Assembly (NCBI GenBank): GCA_002352705.1
Contig: DEIW01000161.1
Location: 1 to 13,746 of the forward strand
DNA length: 13,746 bases
From: Bacteroidales bacterium UBA2764
GTDB taxonomy: Bacteria > Bacteroidota > Bacteroidia > Bacteroidales > Paludibacteraceae
Direction of reading: 5' to 3'
The position numbers and the translations under genes were made by a program. Of this stretch, positions 9,050 through 13,746 are shown piece by piece; position 1 is the stretch's first letter, and every line of letters begins with the position of its first letter. The notes below the pieces were generated by a model that saw nothing but the letters and a program-made list of their open reading frames with translations, searched no databases and had not been told where the DNA came from.

Positions 9050-9057
9050 TACCTTTG
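9050..9057 (+). promoter_or_regulatory. Bacteroidetes-type promoter -7 box TACCTTTG
   Basis: TACCTTTG matches the TAnnTTTG -7 element of the Bacteroidetes primary sigma factor exactly. No TTG or TTTG is found at the usual 19-21 nt upstream; the region there is ACAAAAG, so the -33 part is weak or needs an activator. A start site a few bases downstream would fall near 9060-9064, inside the 5' arm of the first hairpin. It would drive the small ORF and probably the secreted-protein gene at 9414, since no other TAnnTTTG lies between. Confidence 0.6.
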
Positions 9058-9083
9058 CACCCAAATTTGATTGGGTGCTTTTT
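9057..9083 (+). terminator. Intrinsic terminator hairpin 1, downstream of the regulator gene
   Basis: GCACCCAA (9057-9064) pairs perfectly with TTGGGTGC (9071-9078) over 8 bp around the loop ATTTGA. Five T residues follow (9079-9083). This is a textbook Rho-independent terminator about 75 nt after the regulator stop codon. It shares its first base with the TACCTTTG promoter box, so the end of one transcript and the start of the next overlap. Confidence 0.75.
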
Positions 9084-9134
9084 AGTATATTATCCATTGC
9101 TTTAGCGCCCGGTTGCAAACGGGTGCTTTTTAGT
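9073..9134 (+). repeat. 14-nt direct repeat GGGTGCTTTTTAGT (9073-9086 and 9121-9134)
   Basis: The two copies are identical over 14 nt, and both are followed within a few bases by TTATCC. Each forms the 3' arm and T tract of one hairpin. Because the 5' arms also match closely (GCACCC and GCGCCC), arm 2 (9073-9078) can pair with arm 3 (9105-9110), as an alternative to the two separate hairpins. Confidence 0.7.
9105..9131 (+). terminator. Terminator-like hairpin 2, tandem to the first
   Basis: GCGCCCG (9105-9111) pairs with CGGGTGC (9120-9126) over 7 bp including one G:T, with an 8-nt loop and then T5 (9127-9131). Its 3' arm and T tract repeat those of hairpin 1: GGGTGCTTTTTAGT occurs at 9073-9086 and at 9121-9134. 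It lies downstream of the promoter, so it may act as an attenuator for the next unit. Confidence 0.6.
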
Positions 9135-9149
9135 GTTATCCGGATGGGA

Positions 9150-9287
9150 ATGGAGAACAAGGAATATAACAATCAGTCAGAGCAGGAGTCTTCTGACACC
9201 TCGCAACACCGTCATGAAGCGGCGAAAGATTATACGAAGGAGTTGATTGAAGAGATACTATCTTCCAATTCCAAAGATAATAACTAA
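9150..9287 (+). CDS. Possible small hypothetical protein (45 aa)
   Basis: An open frame beginning MENKEYNNQ encodes a hydrophilic, Glu/Ser/Asn-rich peptide. Its middle part (HEAAKDYTKELIEEIL) is predicted helical. There is no signal peptide, membrane segment or motif that I recognise. The frame is open back to 8991, but that longer version would run through both terminator hairpins and start upstream of the promoter, so a start at 9144 (ATG GGA ATG) or 9150 is more likely. GGATGGGA directly before 9150 is a weak ribosome-site candidate. The ORF ends 126 nt before the secreted-protein gene and could be its leader cistron. It may also be chance. Confidence 0.35.
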   Translation: MENKEYNNQSEQESSDTSQHRHEAAKDYTKELIEEILSSNSKDNN

Positions 9288-9369
9288 TGAAACACACGCG
9301 CGTGCATACCCGACACTTTCAATCCTGACAGTCAAAGCCGACCAAATACTGAACACATTATAATTAACC

Positions 9370-9383
9370 GAGGGGCAACCCTC
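9370..9383 (+). promoter_or_regulatory. Small GCAA-tetraloop hairpin in the leader of the 9414 gene
   Basis: GAGGG (9370-9374) and CCCTC (9379-9383) pair perfectly around GCAA, a stable GNRA tetraloop. It lies 30 nt before the ATG at 9414, with an AT-rich tail and no T tract, so it is not a terminator. It could stabilise the mRNA or affect ribosome loading. The remaining bases 9288-9369 show no promoter box. They contain only a 10-bp palindrome, CACGCGCGTG (9295-9304). Confidence 0.4.
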
Positions 9384-9413
9384 ATAATATTAACATTCAA
9401 ATCTCTAATCATT

Positions 9414-11975
9414 ATGAGAAAAACAATCACTTTTAGCCGCTTGGCAGCATTCCTGCTGACGGCAATGCTGGCTCTCCCGCTGCAAACCTTTGCGGAAGAC
9501 ATTCAGCTCAACTTGAAAGTTGGAGAAATTTATAGTGGCGATTTGTCCGAAAGAATCTTCAAAGGGGACAATGCTCTGCCATTCTTAGATGGGGCATCCG
9601 ATGGCAACGTTTACATTTTTCCTAAAGACTTAGGTTTGGACGAGTTTAGTCACAGACAATATCAGATTGGAAATATTTACGCTCAGAGAGAAGGAACCTC
9701 CTATATCAAAATTCAACCAGAAACGGTATATGATGAAAATGGTAACGCGACTGCTTGGCCTACTCACACCATTACTGTGAATGTTAGCGGTAATTATGTG
9801 ACTGCAGCCGCTTCTTCTGATGACCTCATTAACGTTTCTCCTTACGAACCGGATCCCGCTGTATTGCATGACCTCACTCTTGCTCCGGGTGCATCCGCAT
9901 ACAACTGGATGAAATTAGTCTATGTATGGAGCGCAGGCTTCGTATATGGTCAAACGCAGTCACCCGAAACTTTTAGACGTGAATGGATGGAAGTACCGGC
10001 AGCGTGTGTTACTATTGAGTCCAGCGATCCGAATATAGTAGAAGTTTCAAACGGTCAGTTTATCGCTCGTGGAACAGATGGTCAGTCTGCAACAATTACC
10101 ATGAGTTGTGCTCCGCGTGGAGAATACCTCGATGTCCCCACTGGAAGCGTATCGTTTACGGTGAACATTGATGGCAGTGCAGCCGTAGAAAAGGAAGATA
10201 TTGACATGTATTTCCAGGATTATGACAATAGCACGTATCAAGATGTTCGCATCTCCGAGTTTGAAATGATTAGGGATGAGACGGGTTATTTCGAATCGCA
10301 TACCATTGAGTTTAAATGGTCGTTACCGGGTGTACCTAATGTTACCTTCGCTTCCAGCGACGATGAATCGTTGGAGGTTGATGCAGAAGTTGATGCCATA
10401 GGAAATGATAGGTATTTAGTAAGTTTCTATCCACATAGTTATGGACATTTCACCGTTACGGCTACTTTTGCTGGAGACGCGCAGTACAATCAGGCTACCG
10501 CTACGCTGGAGGTATATGTAATTAATAGCAGATACTCTTTCGCTAAAGACTTGGTTTTCAAAGAGCAATCGGATCCTTCTTACTCTTACAATCCGTACAA
10601 TGTGATAGTTGATCATTTAGAAATGACGGAAGGAGAAACTGTCCAACTGCCGGAATTATGTCATAGATACGATCAGTACCCTGCTTCTCATACCCTCATC
10701 CCATCGCAGAGCACTGCCCGTGGTCACTTCGTTGCCCCGTGGGCTGATCCTTCATGTCATGATGTAGGATGTGCAGTAGATGCCGAGCATATCACAGCCG
10801 TTGCAGCAGGTAGAGATACGTTGGTAGTGAAATATCACTTCTATAGCGACGAACCTTTGGAGACCGTTAAGTTGCCTATCCGCATTTTGCCGTTGGTTCA
10901 ACCGGTAGCTAATAACACTGAGACCTCTTTCGATTTTGGTTATACTACTCCGGGAGCTAATTCAGAGTTGATTTTCCAAACTACAGCTAACGACAAGGTC
11001 AATGATGGCAAATTGGAAATCTCCACTACTCTGAATCCGTCGCAAGTAGAAACATTTATTGACCGCAATGCGGCCGGAACCCAAGCATGGTTGGATAACT
11101 TGCAGGGTGCACTGACCCTCAATTTGCCTGCCGGTCAAGGCACACTCTCCATTGAGTGCTACGCAGATCCCGGTGTAGAGTTCAAGTTGAAGATCCGTGG
11201 AAAAGCGGCTGTTACCATCGCGCAAACCAGTATGGGTACTGCTGAAGTGAACTTTGATTTGGAAGAACCGACAGCAGTCATCATCTATCTGACCGGTGCA
11301 GGCGGTTATAGTCCTGCGCCCAAACGCGCTCCGGCAGCAAAAGCTGAAAGTGCAAAAGGATATATCAAGTCTATCTCTATTGCTCCGAGAGCAGATATCG
11401 CAGCTAAACAAGACCCCGAAAACGCAGGTGTTTACTACTCTACCTTCTTTGACAGTTCGAGAAAGTTCCCACTCCCTGCCGGAACAGAGGCATACGTGGC
11501 TACTATCAGCGGTGAAGACATGATTATGAATAAGGTAGTTAACGGCGGTGAAGTGCTTCCAGCTAACACGCCTGTAATCCTCAAGTCCAACGTTGCTTCC
11601 TTATCGCTCACTCCGACCGATGCTGCTGCTGTTACGATTAGTGCAGAAAATGCCCTCCACGGTGTAGATGAAGCAACAGCCGCTCCGGCTAACTGTTACG
11701 TACTCTCCGGTCACTCGACGGATAACAGCGTGACGGGCGTAGGCTTCTATCAGTTCTCCGGCACGCTTGCTGCGCACAAGGCATATATCACCGTCAGCGG
11801 TGGAGCCGCTTATGCACCGCGCAAACTCCGCTTCGTATTCAACGGAGAGCAACAAGCTACAGGCGTTGACAATGCTGCTGATGGTATCATGAGCGAGAAA
11901 CGAATTGAGAACGGTCAGCTCGTTATTATCAAGAACGGCGTGCGTTACAACGCACAGGGGCAGATTGTAAAGTAA
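9414..11975 (+). CDS. Secreted multi-domain beta-rich protein with short Bacteroidales C-terminal tail
   Basis: An 853-residue exported protein. Residues 1-27 are a clear signal peptide (R2 K3, a hydrophobic core, cut after TFA27). The mature part is predicted beta-rich. One early module spans about 29-125. A bacterial Ig-like (BIG2-type) segment starts near 199 (SSDPNIVEVSNGQF, then ARGTDG). Further Ig-like modules run to about 640, and a Lys/Ala-rich linker (APKRAPAAKAESAKG) lies near 640-655. Residues about 673-810 match a C-terminal domain seen in many Bacteroidales surface proteins (YYSTFFDSS, then FPLPAGTEAYV, then LPANTPVIL). The last 25 residues before K853 (828-852) include VIIKNGVRYNAQGQIV and align with the end of the giant protein at 134-6619. 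No enzymatic motif is seen, so the role is unknown and binding or structural is most likely. Transcription is probably from the TACCTTTG box at 9050. A GC-rich repeat and a peptide gene follow. Confidence 0.95.
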   Translation: MRKTITFSRLAAFLLTAMLALPLQTFAEDIQLNLKVGEIYSGDLSERIFKGDNALPFLDGASDGNVYIFPKDLGLDEFSHRQYQIGNIYAQREGTSYIKIQPETVYDENGNATAWPTHTITVNVSGNYVTAAASSDDLINVSPYEPDPAVLHDLTLAPGASAYNWMKLVYVWSAGFVYGQTQSPETFRREWMEVPAACVTIESSDPNIVEVSNGQFIARGTDGQSATITMSCAPRGEYLDVPTGSVSFTVNIDGSAAVEKEDIDMYFQDYDNSTYQDVRISEFEMIRDETGYFESHTIEFKWSLPGVPNVTFASSDDESLEVDAEVDAIGNDRYLVSFYPHSYGHFTVTATFAGDAQYNQATATLEVYVINSRYSFAKDLVFKEQSDPSYSYNPYNVIVDHLEMTEGETVQLPELCHRYDQYPASHTLIPSQSTARGHFVAPWADPSCHDVGCAVDAEHITAVAAGRDTLVVKYHFYSDEPLETVKLPIRILPLVQPVANNTETSFDFGYTTPGANSELIFQTTANDKVNDGKLEISTTLNPSQVETFIDRNAAGTQAWLDNLQGALTLNLPAGQGTLSIECYADPGVEFKLKIRGKAAVTIAQTSMGTAEVNFDLEEPTAVIIYLTGAGGYSPAPKRAPAAKAESAKGYIKSISIAPRADIAAKQDPENAGVYYSTFFDSSRKFPLPAGTEAYVATISGEDMIMNKVVNGGEVLPANTPVILKSNVASLSLTPTDAAAVTISAENALHGVDEATAAPANCYVLSGHSTDNSVTGVGFYQFSGTLAAHKAYITVSGGAAYAPRKLRFVFNGEQQATGVDNAADGIMSEKRIENGQLVIIKNGVRYNAQGQIVK

Positions 11976-11976
11976 G

Positions 11977-12016
11977 AACCTCTCCCAACCCCTCCCCTCG
12001 CGGGGAGGGGCGAAGG
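11977..12016 (+). repeat. GC-rich palindromic intergenic repeat (CCCCTCCCC / GGGGAGGGG)
   Basis: CCCCTCCCC (11989-11997) and GGGGAGGGG (12002-12010) form a perfect 9-bp stem around TCGC, directly after the stop codon of the secreted-protein gene. It is flanked by AACCTCTCCCAA on the left and CGAAGG on the right. From memory, very similar 'CCTCTCCCAACCCCTCCCC...GGGGAGGGG' sequences occur dispersed between genes in many Bacteroidetes genomes, so this is probably a REP-like repeat. No T tract follows on either strand, so it is not a classic terminator. It could still protect the mRNA 3' end. Confidence 0.6.
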
Positions 12017-12038
12017 ATACAAAACAGCAAAGAACTTT

Positions 12039-12176
12039 ATGAAAAAGAATTTTTATAATCAGCCATCCGTCAATGTAACGGATATAACGATGGTTCAAAC
12101 ACTCTGTGCAAGCGGTGTTCCAGTAAATAGCGGAACTAACAAACTGAACAACGTTCCTACCAACGAACAGTGGTAA
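12039..12176 (+). CDS. Small 'MKK..Y..P' peptide of a Bacteroidales-type family (45 aa)
   Basis: A 45-codon ORF beginning MKKNFYNQPSVNV, with TLCASG in the middle and ending NEQW before TAA. Its plan is basic MKK, an aromatic residue, Q/K-P, alternating V/I residues, L-(C/A)-x-SG, then a polar Asn/Gly-rich tail ending in Trp. From memory this is the plan of many short, usually unannotated proteins of Bacteroidales. Their function is unknown. There is no signal peptide, and QTLC does not fit a lipobox well. It starts 63 nt after the secreted-protein gene, with the palindromic repeat between, and ends 76 nt before a strong terminator. It is probably the last cistron of that transcript. The coding call rests on the family resemblance, the clean ORF and the terminator placed after it. 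Confidence 0.65.
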   Translation: MKKNFYNQPSVNVTDITMVQTLCASGVPVNSGTNKLNNVPTNEQW

Positions 12177-12248
12177 ATACTCACTTTATTCACAGGTATA
12201 TAGAACCCACTTTTGACAAGTGGCATAAAATCCAACCAACTTAATCGG

Positions 12249-12280
12249 AAGCCGTCTCGCGTGAGCGAGGCGGTTTCTTT
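12249..12280 (+). terminator. Strong intrinsic terminator
   Basis: CCGTCTCGC (12252-12260) pairs with GCGAGGCGG (12265-12273) over 9 bp, including one G:T, around the loop GTGA. A-A-G on the left can pair further with the start of the TTTCTTT tail (12274-12280). It ends the transcript carrying the secreted protein and the small peptide. It lies before the ATPase promoter, separating the two units. Confidence 0.85.
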
Positions 12281-12311
12281 GATAAAAATGCTATAAAATT
12301 CACTCTTTTTC

Positions 12312-12342
12312 TTGCATATATCAGAAAAAAATCGTACCTTTG
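12312..12342 (+). promoter_or_regulatory. Bacteroidetes promoter for the ATPase gene (TTG, 20 nt, TACCTTTG)
   Basis: TTG (12312-12314) lies 20 nt from TACCTTTG (12335-12342), fitting the Bacteroidetes consensus (TTTG, 19-21 nt, TAnnTTTG) well. Transcription would begin near 12346-12350, leaving a leader of about 50 nt before the ATG at 12400. The rest of the 223-nt gap (12177-12399) holds only the terminator just upstream and AT-rich sequence. Confidence 0.8.
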
Positions 12343-12399
12343 CAGCGGATTTAAAAAGTAATGGTCATTTCGGAAATGTAGATTACAAATTTATAAACC

Positions 12400-13716
12400 A
12401 TGCAATTCTTTGATAGAAAACGGGAAACGGAATCTCTGCAACAGATTCAAAATCAATCGCTTCAACACGCGCAGTTTACCGTGCTAACCGGCAGAAGACG
12501 TATCGGGAAGACATCGCTTGTTTTTCATGCCTACAAGGAACAACCGTTCCTCTATTTTTTCGTAAGCAAAAAGGCGGAAAGCGAGTTGTGTGAGGTTTTC
12601 CAAAAAGAGATGGAAATCAAACTCGGCATGCCGGTGTTAGGGAGGGTTCTCCGTTTTGCGGATATCTTCGAATATATTATGCAGTGGGCTAAGCAAAAAC
12701 CGATAACACTCTTTATTGACGAGTTCCAGGAGTTCCTGAAGGTTAATCCGTCGGTATATAGCGACATGCAGAAGATTTGGGACATCAATAAGAATGAGGC
12801 ACATATCAACCTCATCGTCGGCGGTTCGGTACAATCTATGATTCATAAGATCTTTGAAGACAAGAAAGAACCGCTTTATAACCGGCAGACGGCGATGATG
12901 AAGTTAAAACGGTTTACGCCTTCTGTGCTCAAAGAGATACTATCCACTTTTAACGCGGATTATACCGCGGATGATTTGTTGGCACTATATAGTTTTACCG
13001 GAGGCGTAGCCAAATATGTGGAACTGCTCATGGAGAAAGGAGCAACTACACGGCAGAAAATGATTGAAGCCATTATTCAACCCGACTCGGTATTTTTATC
13101 GGAAGGCAAAAACCTGCTGATAGAAGAGTTTGGCAAGGATTACGGGATTTATTTCTCAATTCTCTCGGCAATCGCAACCGGACACAGCCAACGAAGTCAA
13201 ATAGAAGATTTGGTCAACCGGGAAATAGGCGGTTATCTTAGTATGTTAGAGGACACGTACGGAATCATCAGGAAGCATAAACCGATGTTCTCCAAGACGA
13301 ACAGCAACGTGCGGTACCGGCTCGATGATAATTTCCTCACTTTCTGGTTCCGCTTCATCTTCAAGTACAATTATATGTTGGAAATTGACGCCTTTGATGC
13401 GCTGCGGGATATAGTGGAACGAGACTACGAAACTTTCTCCGGTAAGATGCTGGAACGCTATTTCAAAGACAAACTGATCGAAGAAAAACGATACACACAG
13501 ATAGATAATTGGTGGAGCCGGAACGGTGAAGATGAGATTGACCTCATCGCAATAAATGAGTTGACAAAGATAGCGGCTTTCTGCGAAATCAAGCGCAATG
13601 AAAAAGAACTGGACTTACCCTTGTTAGCGCAGCGCACTCATTCATTCCTTGTTGCAACTCGGGAGCTCAAGAAATATACAATCACCTCGGCAGGACTATC
13701 CATGAGAGATATGTAA
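12400..13716 (+). CDS. AAA-type ATPase with PD-(D/E)XK-like C-terminal domain (ATPase_2 / DUF234 type)
   Basis: A 438-residue cytoplasmic protein with no signal peptide. It opens with FFDRKRETESL, the F..R..E..L start usual in this ATPase family, which supports the chosen ATG. Walker A is GRRRIGKTS (31-39), with catalytic K37. Walker B is LFIDEFQEF (104-112), with D107 and E108. GGS near 145-147 fits the sensor-1 region. The middle part has a winged-helix-like segment (around 250-290, GGYLSMLEDTYGII). Near the C-terminus, WW (near 371) leads to EDEIDLIA (377-384), then CEIK (395-398). D381, E396 and K398 fit the D...ExK core of the PD-(D/E)XK nuclease superfamily reported for DUF234 proteins. 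Length is normal for the family. These ATPases are often multi-copy in Bacteroidetes and archaea and their cellular role is not established. The gene has its own promoter and is separated by a terminator from the genes before it. Confidence 0.94.
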   Translation: MQFFDRKRETESLQQIQNQSLQHAQFTVLTGRRRIGKTSLVFHAYKEQPFLYFFVSKKAESELCEVFQKEMEIKLGMPVLGRVLRFADIFEYIMQWAKQKPITLFIDEFQEFLKVNPSVYSDMQKIWDINKNEAHINLIVGGSVQSMIHKIFEDKKEPLYNRQTAMMKLKRFTPSVLKEILSTFNADYTADDLLALYSFTGGVAKYVELLMEKGATTRQKMIEAIIQPDSVFLSEGKNLLIEEFGKDYGIYFSILSAIATGHSQRSQIEDLVNREIGGYLSMLEDTYGIIRKHKPMFSKTNSNVRYRLDDNFLTFWFRFIFKYNYMLEIDAFDALRDIVERDYETFSGKMLERYFKDKLIEEKRYTQIDNWWSRNGEDEIDLIAINELTKIAAFCEIKRNEKELDLPLLAQRTHSFLVATRELKKYTITSAGLSMRDM

Positions 13717-13746
13717 TTGAGAATTGAGATTTGAGATTTGAAATTT
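13717..13746 (+). repeat. Short 7-bp tandem repeat (TTGAGAT-type) at the window end
   Basis: Directly after the ATPase stop codon there are four successive 7-mers: TTGAGAA, TTGAGAT, TTGAGAT and TTGAAAT, then TT. The run reaches the window edge, so its full length is unknown. Such AT-rich heptamer runs occur in intergenic spaces of Bacteroidetes; no function is evident. Confidence 0.6.

Noticed and set aside
8991..9149. N-terminal extension of the small ORF at 9150 back to an ATG at 8991
   Set aside because: This stretch contains the promoter box and both terminator hairpins, so it is better explained as regulatory sequence. A transcript from 9050 would not include that ATG.
9295..9304. Palindrome CACGCGCGTG
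   Set aside because: Isolated 10-bp palindrome without flanking symmetry or a second copy nearby; no basis to call it a binding site.
12366..12378. Small inverted repeat CATTT-CGG-AAATG before the ATPase gene
   Set aside because: Only five AT-rich base pairs with a 3-nt loop; too weak to call an operator or structure.
12361..12381. Six-codon mini-ORF (MVISEM) in the ATPase leader
   Set aside because: So short an ORF arises easily by chance; there is no ribosome site, no regulatory codon run and no terminator between it and the ATPase gene.
12400..13716. ATPase as an anti-phage or toxin component
   Set aside because: The PD-(D/E)XK-like C-terminus is a normal part of the ATPase_2/DUF234 family. 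The window shows no partner gene typical of a defence system, so a defence role cannot be supported.
1..13746. CRISPR array, insertion sequence or transposase
   Set aside because: No evenly spaced repeats with unique spacers and no transposase-like or integrase-like protein was seen on either strand; the only repeats are the short ones listed.

Overview
The window looks like a piece of a Bacteroidales (phylum Bacteroidota) chromosome, probably from a gut-type species. The evidence is the promoters with a TAnnTTTG -7 box, the A-rich leaders that mostly lack Shine-Dalgarno sites, the giant secreted proteins built from Listeria/Bacteroides-type repeats, and a one-protein TPR-AraC membrane regulator. 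Every convincing gene is on the + strand. All assignments come from reading the sequence; no database search was possible.

Layout. (1) Positions 1-48 hold the 3' half of a tRNA whose visible anticodon is GGC (Ala). A degraded second copy of its 3' end follows, 62 bp downstream. (2) Positions 134-6619 encode a 2161-residue secreted, multi-domain surface protein. (3) Fifteen bases later, 6635-8980 encodes a 781-residue membrane regulator. It reads as an in-frame fusion of a small Bacteroidales membrane protein with a periplasmic-TPR/cytoplasmic-AraC regulator. (4) Positions 8981-9413 are a complex intergenic region: a TACCTTTG promoter, two successive terminator-like hairpins sharing a 14-nt repeat, a possible 45-codon ORF, and a small GNRA-type hairpin just before the next gene. 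(5) Positions 9414-11975 encode a second secreted protein (853 aa), which ends in the same kind of short tail as the giant protein. (6) A GC-rich palindromic repeat is followed by a 45-residue peptide gene (12039-12176) resembling the small 'MKK..Y..P' proteins scattered through Bacteroidales, and then by a strong intrinsic terminator. (7) Positions 12400-13716, with their own clear promoter, encode an AAA-type ATPase with a PD-(D/E)XK-like C-terminal domain (ATPase_2/DUF234 type).

How the parts may work together. The giant protein and the regulator are almost certainly co-transcribed. The regulator has periplasmic TPRs and a cytoplasmic DNA-binding domain, so it could sense an envelope condition and control this surface-protein locus, perhaps including the second secreted protein. 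The tandem hairpins downstream of the regulator could insulate the two transcription units or attenuate the second. The ATPase gene sits between its own promoter and the window end and looks like an independent unit.

The most unusual points are the regulator fusion, the matching abbreviated C-terminal tails on the two secreted proteins, the promoter/tandem-hairpin region, the peptide gene behind the second secreted protein, and the patchwork base composition of the giant gene.
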